NCBI GenBank assembly: GCA_049291875.1
Contig: JBATQE010000065.1
Span: forward strand, 18,289-82,288
DNA: 64,000 nt
Source of the DNA: CTSOIL-112 sp049291875
Lineage (GTDB): Bacteria; Pseudomonadota; Gammaproteobacteria; Burkholderiales; Burkholderiaceae
Direction: 5' to 3'
This document shows, one piece after another, positions 25,758 to 33,705 of this stretch. Both the position numbers and the translations under genes were made by a program. The notes beneath the pieces were generated by a model that had not been told where the DNA came from, did not search any database, and saw only the letters and a program-made list of their open reading frames with translations. The first letter of the stretch is position 1; each line of letters opens with the position of its first letter.

Positions 25758-26885
25758 CTAATCAATGGCTTCGAGCATCTGCACATTTAAATCGGGCAAC
25801 ACGCTTTGCTCGGCTTGCACGGTGAGGGCGGAGAGGACGACGCCGCGACGCGCGGCCAAAGCCAAATCGTCAGGTGCGTGGTATAACGACCAACACACCG
25901 CCGCAGAAAAAGAGTCGCCCGCGCCGGTCACGTCGCGCACGGTGACGACTGGCGCGGTGATGTGGTTCAGAACACCGCCATCGCCATGATGATCATTGTC
26001 GCTGTACTCTCTGTACGATGCACCTTGCGCACCGCGCGTGACAATGATGCGACGCACGCCTTGCGCGTGTACCTCGCGGCATGCTGTAGCGATGTCCTCT
26101 TCGGTATTCAAGACTCGACCAACGCGCGCGTGTAATTCGCCCACGTTCAAAATCAGCAGGCTCAGCCCATTTAAATCCGTCGGCAAATTCGCCATTTTTG
26201 GCTCGGACACGGCGACAATGACCAAGGGCGCGGCGCTCGTCTGCGCATCCTGCAGCAATTGCGCCACACTCTCGGCGGGTAAATTCAAATCCGCCACGAT
26301 CAGGCTGGCCGCCGCGCGCTGTGCCGCGCACTGGCGCAGCCATTCGGGCGTCTGCTGCGCGCACACATCCATATGCGCCAACGCGAGCACCATTTCGCCC
26401 AAATCGTCCAAAACAGCGGTGTAGGTGCCGCTGCTCACGCCCGCAACCGCCAAACAGCCGCCGGTATCCACGCCGCAATCACGCAACGCGGCCAGCAAGT
26501 GTGCGCCGGCGGGATCTTGGCCAACGGCGGTGAGCAGTTGTGTCGGAGCGCCGAGTCGCGCCAAATTCTCCGCCACATTGCGCGCCACGCCCCCGAAGGT
26601 TTCCTGCACGCGCACAGGATTGGACGTACCCATTTGCAGCGGCGATGTGGTACGCATTTTGCGGTCAATATTCGCACCGCCAATGCAAACGATGGGGCGC
26701 TGTGCCTGCGGCAACACATACGCACGCCCCAAAATCAGCCCCTCGCGCGTGAGTGCCGAGATGTGTCCTGCCACCGCCGAGCGCGAAATGCCGACCTGCT
26801 CGGACAGCTCCTGCTGTGACAAATAAGGGTTGCGCTGAATCAGCGTGAGAATGCGTTGCTTGGGAGTGCCAAGGTCATCTGTCAT
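25758..26885 (-). CDS. psuK: Pseudouridine kinase with N-terminal winged-helix domain
   Basis: A 375-residue PfkB-family sugar kinase that phosphorylates pseudouridine. The kinase core starts near residue 64 (PIVCIGGANIDRKM), with FGGVARNVAENLARLG and the catalytic signature VTVRDVTGAGDSFSA. Residues ~8-55 add a winged-helix DNA-binding domain (ILTLIQRNPYLSQQELSEQ, then SRSAVAGHISALTREG), so it may also act as a regulator. Direct repeats lie just upstream of its start. The central region before the catalytic signature contains a short acidic insertion (YSDNDHHGDGG). Confidence 0.9.
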   Translation of the reverse strand: MTDDLGTPKQRILTLIQRNPYLSQQELSEQVGISRSAVAGHISALTREGLILGRAYVLPQAQRPIVCIGGANIDRKMRTTSPLQMGTSNPVRVQETFGGVARNVAENLARLGAPTQLLTAVGQDPAGAHLLAALRDCGVDTGGCLAVAGVSSGTYTAVLDDLGEMVLALAHMDVCAQQTPEWLRQCAAQRAAASLIVADLNLPAESVAQLLQDAQTSAAPLVIVAVSEPKMANLPTDLNGLSLLILNVGELHARVGRVLNTEEDIATACREVHAQGVRRIIVTRGAQGASYREYSDNDHHGDGGVLNHITAPVVTVRDVTGAGDSFSAAVCWSLYHAPDDLALAARRGVVLSALTVQAEQSVLPDLNVQMLEAID

Positions 26886-26902
26886 GATTTTTGTTTGCCT
26901 TA

Positions 26903-26935
26903 TAAACTTTTGTTTTAAATATTAAACTTTTGTTT
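26903..26935. promoter_or_regulatory. Two 13-bp direct repeats upstream of psuK
   Basis: TAAACTTTTGTTT occurs at 26903-26915 and again at 26923-26935, exactly 20 bp apart (two helical turns), within 50 bp of the psuK start. This is the layout of a cooperative operator; the HTH of PsuK is an obvious candidate binder, but that is inference. Confidence 0.55.
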
Positions 26936-27005
26936 GTTTTTTGTCAAGTGCGCGCGTTTTTGGGATGAGACTGATTCATTTTGCTTAAAAAATAATCAAT
27001 TTATA

Positions 27006-27034
27006 CTTGAAAATGGAAATTCTCGCCCCCAAAT
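27006..27034 (+). promoter_or_regulatory. Sigma-32-type heat-shock promoter of clpB
   Basis: CTTGAAA (27006-27012), a 13-bp spacer and CCCCCAAAT (27026-27034) match the sigma-32 pattern CTTGAA-N13-17-CCCCAT. The clpB ATG is 65 bp downstream. Confidence 0.75.
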
Positions 27035-27098
27035 ATTTTCCAGCAACAGACTTAACAGCTTGATTGAGTCTGGTATATATTGACAATAAAGGTGAATC

Positions 27099-29684
27099 AT
27101 GAATTTAGATAAATTAACCAGTAGTTTCCAAAGCGCGTTACAACGCGCGCAAGGTTTGGCCAGTGAAAAAGGTCATTCATCGATGGATGCAGCGCATGTT
27201 TTGTCGGCGATGTTGGATGATTTGGACAGCAGCGTACCGGCATTGTTGCGCTACGGCGGCGTGGATCTGGCGCGCGTGCGCGCCGAGGTGAAAAAGGCGG
27301 TGGAGGGCTTGCCCGTGGTAGAGTCCTCTGGCATGCCGATGCTGTCCTCAGATTTGGCGCAGACCCTCATGCGCGCCGAGCAGCACGCACAAAAATACGG
27401 CGACAGCTACGTCGCGTCCGAAATGTTGTTGCTCGCCTTGCTGGACGAGAAGAGCAAACACAGCCTGAAAAAAGTATTGAACGGCATGGGGCTGAATGAA
27501 AAGACCCTGTTGGCCGCCATCGAAAGCATTAGAAAGGGAAAAAACGTGGACAATCCAAACGCAGAAAACACCCGTGAAGCATTGAAAAAATACACCCTGG
27601 ATTTGACCGAACGCGCCCGCAGCGGCAAGCTCGATCCGGTGATTGGCCGGGACGACGAGATTCGCCGCACGATTCAGATTTTGCAACGCCGCAGCAAAAA
27701 CAATCCGGTGCTGATCGGCGAACCCGGTGTGGGTAAAACCGCGATCGTCGAGGGTTTGGCGCAGCGCATCGTCAACGGCGAGGTGCCCGACAGCCTGAAA
27801 GACAAGCGCATTTTGGTGCTGGACATGGCGGCATTGCTGGCCGGCGCGAAATATCGGGGCGATTTTGAAGAACGCTTGAAAGCCGTGTTGAACGAGGTCG
27901 AGCAAGATGCGGGCAAAACCATCATGTTTATCGATGAGATTCACACCATGGTCGGCGCGGGCAAGGCCGAAGGCGCGATTGACGCAGGCAATATGCTCAA
28001 ACCAGCATTGGCACGCGGCGATTTGCACTGTATCGGCGCAACCACGTTGAACGAATACCGCGAGTCGTTGGAAAAAGACGCCGCGCTGGAGCGCCGTTTC
28101 CAAAAAGTCATGGTGAACGAGCCGAGCGTGGAGTCCACCATCGCGATTTTGCGCGGCTTGCAGGAGAAATACGAGGTGCACCACGGTGTCGAAATCACCG
28201 ATCCGGCGATTGTCGCGGCGGCCACTTTGTCCAACCGCTACATCACCGACCGCTTTTTACCGGACAAAGCGATTGATCTGATTGACGAAGCCGCGGCGCG
28301 CATCAAAATCGAGATTGATTCCAAACCCGAGTCGCTCGATAAACTCGACCGTCGCCTGATCCAGCTTAAAATCGAACGCGAAGCGGTCAAACGCGAGACC
28401 GACGACGCTTCGAAGCAACGTTTGCAGTTGATTGAAGCCGAAATCACTGAGGTGGAAAAAGAGCTGGCCGAGCTGGAGGAAATCTGGCGCAGCGAAAAAG
28501 CGCAAGCCGAGGGCAGCGCGCACATCAAAGAGCAAATCGACGCCTTGCGCGGTGAAATGATGGAATTGCAACGTCAAGGTAAACTCGACAAAGTGGCGGA
28601 AATCCAATACGGCAAATTGCCAGAATTGGAGCAACGACTGGCACAAACCGAAGCGGCCGAGCAAAGCGCGACCGATAAACCGCGTTTGCTGAAAACCCAA
28701 GTCGGCGTGGACGAAATCGCCGAAGTGGTCAGCCGCGCGACCGGCATTCCGGTCTCGAAAATGATGCAAGGCGAGCGCGAGAAATTGCTCGAAATGGCCG
28801 CGCATCTGCATAAGCGCGTGGTCGGTCAGGACGAAGCGGTGCGCCGCGTCGCCGACGTCATCACCCGTTCGCGTGCCGGTCTGTCCGACCCGAACAAGCC
28901 GTACGGCTCATTCCTGTTCCTCGGCGCGACCGGTGTGGGCAAAACCGAGCTGTGCAAATCCTTGGCGCAGTTCCTGTTTGATTCGGAAGACCACCTGATC
29001 CGCATCGACATGTCCGAGTACATGGAGAAACACTCGGTCGCACGTCTGATCGGCGCGCCGCCGGGCTACGTCGGCTACGAATCGGGCGGTTATCTGACCG
29101 AGCAAGTGCGACGCAAACCGTACAGCGTGATTTTGTTCGACGAGGTGGAAAAGGCGCATCCAGACGTGTTCAACGTCCTGTTGCAGGTACTGGACGATGG
29201 CCGTATGACCGATGGTCAAGGGCGCACGGTCGATTTTCGCAATACCGTGATCGTCATGACCTCGAACCTCGGCTCGCACGAAATCGCGCGCTTGGCCGAC
29301 ATGGGCACGCCGGACGACGCAATCAAGGTCGCGGTGATGGAGGAAGTGAAGCAGTATTTCCGCCCTGAGTTCATCAACCGCATTGATGAAGTCGTGGTGT
29401 TCCACAACCTCAAGGCCGAGCACATCCAAGGCATCGCGAAGATCCAATTGGAACGTTTGGCCGCGCGTCTGGCCGATCAGGAAATGGTGCTGCACGTGAC
29501 CGACGCGGCGCTGGCCGAGGTGGCAAAAGAGGGCTTCGACCCGACGTATGGCGCTCGCCCGCTCAAACGTGCGATCAGCCAGTTGATCGAAAACCCATTG
29601 GCTCGGGCAATTTTGGCAGGGCAGTACGCACCGAAAGACACGGTGAACGTGGATTACCGCGACGGCAAAATCGTGTTGGCGTAA
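27099..29684 (+). CDS. clpB: ATP-dependent disaggregase ClpB
   Basis: ClpB (861 residues, normal length) is the Hsp100 hexamer that pulls proteins out of aggregates together with DnaK. It has an N-terminal repeat domain (1-145), a first AAA+ module with Walker A GEPGVGKT at ~207-214, a coiled-coil middle domain at ~410-525 (marker of ClpB, absent from ClpA), and a second AAA+ module with Walker A GATGVGKT at ~609-616 and GAPPGYVGYESGG pore loop. AAGGTG lies 5 bp before the ATG. A sigma-32-type promoter precedes it and a strong hairpin follows. Confidence 0.98.
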   Translation: MNLDKLTSSFQSALQRAQGLASEKGHSSMDAAHVLSAMLDDLDSSVPALLRYGGVDLARVRAEVKKAVEGLPVVESSGMPMLSSDLAQTLMRAEQHAQKYGDSYVASEMLLLALLDEKSKHSLKKVLNGMGLNEKTLLAAIESIRKGKNVDNPNAENTREALKKYTLDLTERARSGKLDPVIGRDDEIRRTIQILQRRSKNNPVLIGEPGVGKTAIVEGLAQRIVNGEVPDSLKDKRILVLDMAALLAGAKYRGDFEERLKAVLNEVEQDAGKTIMFIDEIHTMVGAGKAEGAIDAGNMLKPALARGDLHCIGATTLNEYRESLEKDAALERRFQKVMVNEPSVESTIAILRGLQEKYEVHHGVEITDPAIVAAATLSNRYITDRFLPDKAIDLIDEAAARIKIEIDSKPESLDKLDRRLIQLKIEREAVKRETDDASKQRLQLIEAEITEVEKELAELEEIWRSEKAQAEGSAHIKEQIDALRGEMMELQRQGKLDKVAEIQYGKLPELEQRLAQTEAAEQSATDKPRLLKTQVGVDEIAEVVSRATGIPVSKMMQGEREKLLEMAAHLHKRVVGQDEAVRRVADVITRSRAGLSDPNKPYGSFLFLGATGVGKTELCKSLAQFLFDSEDHLIRIDMSEYMEKHSVARLIGAPPGYVGYESGGYLTEQVRRKPYSVILFDEVEKAHPDVFNVLLQVLDDGRMTDGQGRTVDFRNTVIVMTSNLGSHEIARLADMGTPDDAIKVAVMEEVKQYFRPEFINRIDEVVVFHNLKAEHIQGIAKIQLERLAARLADQEMVLHVTDAALAEVAKEGFDPTYGARPLKRAISQLIENPLARAILAGQYAPKDTVNVDYRDGKIVLA

Positions 29685-29726
29685 CTCGAAACGCATATCG
29701 AGCACCATCGTTATCTAACCACCATA

Positions 29727-29765
29727 AAAAACAGCGGGGCGACCGAAAGGCCGCCCCTGTTTTTA
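29727..29765 (+). terminator. Terminator after clpB, possibly bidirectional
   Basis: AAAAACAG-C-GGGGCG-A-CC, loop GAAA, GG-C-CGCCCC-TGTTTTT forms a long stem with A and T tails on either side, so it can serve clpB and the convergent lipase gene. Confidence 0.8.
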
Positions 29766-29818
29766 TGCTGGGTATGATGTTGTTGGCATAGAACTCGCGT
29801 CCTTATAGATCGTACACC

Positions 29819-31693
29819 TTAGCCCAAGACAATGGCCGAGTGATACAAGACCTCTTGTAACAACGCGTCGTGTACGGTCAAGTGGAAATTACCTTGTGCG
29901 ATGGCCACATCGTTCGCCACCTGATGCGCCGCAGCACCCAAGGCCGCCGTTGAGCCGAAAATCGTATTAGCAAACAGCAGTCGGTCATGGTCGCCGTTGG
30001 CTTGATTAAAGTCCATGATGTGTGTGTTGTTGGCAGAGGCGACCAAACGGAACACATCGTCACCCAGACCACCATAAAGCTGGTCATAGCCCGCCGAAGC
30101 GTACAATACGTCATTGCCTTCCGCACCGTACAATGTGTCTTTGCCCAAACCGCCTTTGAGGACGTCGTTGCCTTCTCCACCGTGTAGCAGGCTGCCGCTG
30201 CTCAGTGCCGTCAGCACATCGTTGCCGTCTTTGCCAAACACCGCTTTGCCCGAAAGGACATCATTGCTATTCGTCCCTTCGGTAGATTTTTGATAAGTAA
30301 CATCGCTGTTCCACCACGGAATCAGAAAGCGACTATCATCCAAGCCACTCGCCGTCACATCATAAGGACGTGTCCAGCTAAGCCACTCGTTTTCAAACGA
30401 AATCTGTTCAACATTCGCCACTTGCTTCAAACCTGTGCCATTATGCGCGTTAAAAAACAACGTGCCGTCGGACAATCGGTACACATCCCAGTCGGCTTGG
30501 CTTCCCTCTAAACGCAGATTGTCCGTACCCGCGCAACCGTCAATACGATCCGCACCCGCGCCGGTTTTGATCGTATCGTTACCCGCACCACCGTAGAGAT
30601 AATCGCCCGCCAGACCGCCTTGCAACAAATCATCGTATTGAGAACCGATGATAAATGCTGTCGTTCCATAGTGGTCTGAGGTGACGGTCTGTTTGTCCTG
30701 CACCCACGTGATGCCGCGCGACAGAGCGGACAAATTCGCCACAATGGTGGTGCTGTCGCGTTCCATGAATTCATAAAACGGATTATTCGCAATACGCAGC
30801 GTCGCATCGCTGAATACGCCGTCAATATGCGCGTACCACGCCACCGGAATATTCGCAATCGAGAAGGGCGTCAGGCTCCACAGCGGTGAGGCGTACATAT
30901 CGTCAAACAACACGATATTATCGCGCGTGGAATCGTATCTATTGTCCGGATTGACTAAACCAGGATCAGCCGCAGCAATGGCATCCTGCCACGTTGCTTC
31001 GTCCCCGACAATGCGGTAGACCACGTCATTTTCATAACCATAATTGAGCACCACACCCGGCGCATCACAGATCAATGGCGAAGCGCAGCCCACATAGTTG
31101 GCCTCGGCAAAAAAGCCACCGACCAATGATTCGCGGTATTCCGCCATCAAATTCGCCATGCCGCCACCCAAGCTATAACCGGTGATAATCACGTCGTCGG
31201 CACCCAAGCCATTTTTCAGCACAAAATCGCGTACCGCCGTCAGCAAAGGCGCCATATTCGGCGCCAACTCACCTGTGTTCAACTGAAAATAATCCACGAT
31301 ATCCACCGGCGAATTCGTCCCTGTGAACGACACCGCCACACGGGTCAAATTACCCTGCGCATCATACTCACCGAGAATTTTCGCCTGCGGCCCACTGAGT
31401 GTCTCGCCGGTGATCGGACTGGCAATGATATACTGCCCCCACGAATCCACCGCGCTGGCGGGCAAGGACAAATCCGTCGGCGTCAGTTCACGCCAACCAT
31501 CGGGCAAACCGGCATTGACCACATTCGGATACAAGCCGCTGTTAAGAACCGCATCACTGACCGCTTGCACCATAGACTCTGTAGGCAAACCAGCGATTCC
31601 CGCGATATTGGCATACGTCGCCAAGCGGTATGCCGTCGTAAAAAGCTCGACCGACTCCTCGGACGAGTATGACTGATAGTCAAACATTCCCAT
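29819..31693 (-). CDS. Family I.3-type lipase with RTX calcium-binding repeats
   Basis: A 624-residue protein with no N-terminal signal peptide. The first ~370 residues resemble family I.3 lipases (Serratia LipA, Pseudomonas type): nucleophile elbow GYSLGGGMANL near residue 200. Glycine- and aspartate-rich RTX nonapeptides (GGAGNDTIKTGAGADRIDG near 375, then GKDGNDVLT, GGEGNDVLKGGLGKDTLYG, GGLGDDVFRL near 550) bind calcium. The C-terminus, after an NGDHDRLLF segment, is the likely type I secretion signal. No type I exporter genes are in the window. AGGAGAC precedes the start, and a 14-bp palindrome lies ~50 bp upstream. Confidence 0.85.
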   Translation of the reverse strand: MGMFDYQSYSSEESVELFTTAYRLATYANIAGIAGLPTESMVQAVSDAVLNSGLYPNVVNAGLPDGWRELTPTDLSLPASAVDSWGQYIIASPITGETLSGPQAKILGEYDAQGNLTRVAVSFTGTNSPVDIVDYFQLNTGELAPNMAPLLTAVRDFVLKNGLGADDVIITGYSLGGGMANLMAEYRESLVGGFFAEANYVGCASPLICDAPGVVLNYGYENDVVYRIVGDEATWQDAIAAADPGLVNPDNRYDSTRDNIVLFDDMYASPLWSLTPFSIANIPVAWYAHIDGVFSDATLRIANNPFYEFMERDSTTIVANLSALSRGITWVQDKQTVTSDHYGTTAFIIGSQYDDLLQGGLAGDYLYGGAGNDTIKTGAGADRIDGCAGTDNLRLEGSQADWDVYRLSDGTLFFNAHNGTGLKQVANVEQISFENEWLSWTRPYDVTASGLDDSRFLIPWWNSDVTYQKSTEGTNSNDVLSGKAVFGKDGNDVLTALSSGSLLHGGEGNDVLKGGLGKDTLYGAEGNDVLYASAGYDQLYGGLGDDVFRLVASANNTHIMDFNQANGDHDRLLFANTIFGSTAALGAAAHQVANDVAIAQGNFHLTVHDALLQEVLYHSAIVLG

Positions 31694-31742
31694 CGTTTTG
31701 TCTCCTGTTCAATATAATTTTGTTATATCGCAGCGTGGCTGA

Positions 31743-31756
31743 AACGAACGTTCGTT
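31743..31756. promoter_or_regulatory. 14-bp palindrome upstream of the lipase
   Basis: AACGAACGTTCGTT is a perfect palindrome 50 bp upstream of the lipase start. Its form is like operators of TetR-family regulators, but no regulator gene is nearby. Confidence 0.45.
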
Positions 31757-31816
31757 CCACTGCGTTTGACGAGTGTAATTTAAATCCATTCGGATCACAA
31801 CCGACCAGACGCAAAA

Positions 31817-31839
31817 CGGGCGACCCACTGAGTCGCCCG
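31817..31839 (-). terminator. Terminator after the LtrA-like gene
   Basis: CGGGCGAC (31817-31824) pairs with GTCGCCCG (31832-31839) around a 7-nt loop. On the minus strand it is followed by TTTTG. It lies about 70 bp after the stop codon. Confidence 0.65.
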
Positions 31840-31909
31840 ATCATTTGACATGCGCTAAAGCAGTCCGCATTTATGTTTGATTCATATCGCGTTTACTGGC
31901 GCAAACCCA

Positions 31910-33100
31910 CTATTTCCGCCAAGCCAACCACGTCCGCACCATCAGCGCCGACACCAAAATCAAGCCGATGGTGATGTTCAGCGCATCGGTGAACAGCGGC
32001 GTGGTCAACACAGCCAGAGCCGCCAGCGGAAAGACCCAAGCGCCGGGCGAACCGCCAACGCGCTTGTGAATCAGCCAAGTGAAAAATACATAAACCGCCA
32101 CCGGAATCGCCAAGCCGTAGCCGACACTTTCGGCCGAAAGCCCCTGCGCATGTCCCAAACGAAAATCCACCTGCGCAGCCAAACCAGCGCCAGCAGCGGC
32201 CGCCGAGGCGAACACAAAATAATGCCCGCAACCCCAGTAAAACGCGGTTTTGTAATTATTCAAACGATGCGCCACGCCTTCCTCTTCAAAATAAATCCAC
32301 CACATACAAAAGATCACCAGCAGCGCGCCCAAACACGCGAGCATAAAACCGATATCGAGAAAATGTTCAACGATACCGCCTTGCACCGCCTTGGCCGTGG
32401 ACAAAATAGACTCACCCAATACGATCAAAGTCAGCAAACCATAACGCTCGGCAATGTGATGCGGATGCCATGGCGTCATCACCGCCTTTTCCGCCCACAT
32501 CGGCACCAGCAGCTCAAACACCACCAACAGCAAGAAAATCGGCAAAAAAGTCGATGGTGTGCCGAAAAATACCAAGGCAAACCAGCCCAATTGCATGACA
32601 AAAATACCCAGCGCATAGCGCGTGGTCGCGGAACGCAGATGCGGATTATGCCGTCCGGCACGCAACCATTGCAAAACTGACACGATACGGATAACGGTAT
32701 AACCCAGCACCATCGGCAGCCAATGTCCCTCAAACGCACTCTCAGCACCGGCGGCAATCATCAATGCACCCGCCATCTGCACAAAAACCGCGATGCGATA
32801 CGGCACATCATCATTGTCAAAGGCCGAGGCGAACCATGAAAAATTCATCCACGCCCACCAGATGGACACAAACACCATCAGATAGCTGACCACACCGTGC
32901 GCCGCGTGACCATTGGCCAAGGCATGATGCAATTGCCCCGCTGCGGCGGAAATCGCCACGACAAAAACCAAATCGAATAATAATTCCAAGGTAGAAGCCA
33001 CGCGATGCGACTCGTTCGGCGAACGCGCCAACATTTTGCGCCATGCGGGTGTGCAATCGGCGATGCGTGTGGATTCTGCTGTGTGGGGGTGATGGCTCAT
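31910..33100 (-). CDS. LtrA-family (low temperature requirement A) membrane protein
   Basis: A 396-residue polytopic membrane protein. The family landmarks are the early STLELLFDLVFVVAIS, the WWAWMNFSWFASAFDNDD loop and the central HIAERYGLLTLIVLGESIL; about a dozen hydrophobic helices follow the pattern of LtrA, first linked to growth of Listeria in the cold. The biochemical role is unknown. A small membrane protein gene lies 52 bp upstream on the same strand and may be co-transcribed. Confidence 0.85.
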   Translation of the reverse strand: MSHHPHTAESTRIADCTPAWRKMLARSPNESHRVASTLELLFDLVFVVAISAAAGQLHHALANGHAAHGVVSYLMVFVSIWWAWMNFSWFASAFDNDDVPYRIAVFVQMAGALMIAAGAESAFEGHWLPMVLGYTVIRIVSVLQWLRAGRHNPHLRSATTRYALGIFVMQLGWFALVFFGTPSTFLPIFLLLVVFELLVPMWAEKAVMTPWHPHHIAERYGLLTLIVLGESILSTAKAVQGGIVEHFLDIGFMLACLGALLVIFCMWWIYFEEEGVAHRLNNYKTAFYWGCGHYFVFASAAAAGAGLAAQVDFRLGHAQGLSAESVGYGLAIPVAVYVFFTWLIHKRVGGSPGAWVFPLAALAVLTTPLFTDALNITIGLILVSALMVRTWLAWRK

Positions 33101-33152
33101 GGTGCTATCCCGACAAATGATAGGTTATTGATATTATTATGTTGCGGCGAGT

Positions 33153-33443
33153 TTAGTCGTCATCCAAGGTGATTTCAATGCCGCCCAGATATTTCGCCAA
33201 AAAATTATAAATCAGGGTCAGCAAAAACGATCCGGCAAAGACCAACACTAAATTAATCGCCACCGCCGACCACACGGTCTCGGCGGTCAAACCGGCAAAA
33301 GCTTGTTTCAAATCAAATCCGCTGGACACGGTGGTGAATAAAAAACCGAACAAAAATACAATCAATGCGGTGACGGTGTACATCACGGTCAGTAAAATGC
33401 TACTGTGCAGCGGGTTGATGCGAACGATGTGACGCGTAGTCAT
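33153..33443 (-). CDS. Small membrane protein, DUF3566-like
   Basis: A 96-residue protein with two hydrophobic helices (ILLTVMYTVTALIVFLFGFL, and AVAINLVLVFAGSFLLTLIY) and a C-terminus LGGIEITLDDD that resembles the end of DUF3566 proteins. Function unknown. I chose the ATG at 33443 because GAGG lies 6 bp upstream; an in-frame start at 33509 would add residues without a ribosome site. It is divergent from argS. Confidence 0.6.
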   Translation of the reverse strand: MTTRHIVRINPLHSSILLTVMYTVTALIVFLFGFLFTTVSSGFDLKQAFAGLTAETVWSAVAINLVLVFAGSFLLTLIYNFLAKYLGGIEITLDDD

Positions 33444-33665
33444 GAATGGCCTCGAAATCAATAAATGGAAAATCGGTGGATGTGGGAACGCGACAGAACA
33501 ACCGGACAAGCGATAGAGCCTGTCGCGTGCGCCATTATACTGTTAGCTCGGCGCAATTGCATCGCTCAAAAGATGCACCCAGGATACACGGTCTCACGCC
33601 GCAAACAGGGCAATCACGGCGTTATTCAGCACATCAATCGCCGCGCGAATAGAGCGATACCCGAG

Positions 33666-33671
33666 TATAAT
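33666..33671 (+). promoter_or_regulatory. -10 element upstream of argS
   Basis: Perfect TATAAT, within TATAATGGCGG (also found upstream of dnaE), 34 bp before the argS ATG. No convincing -35. Confidence 0.4.
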
Positions 33672-33705
33672 GGCGGCCTACACATTTTTCACCGAATCCA
33701 AAATT

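Noticed and set aside
31877..32680. 267-codon plus-strand open frame across the LtrA-like gene
   Set aside because: Shadow of the LtrA-like gene on the other strand.
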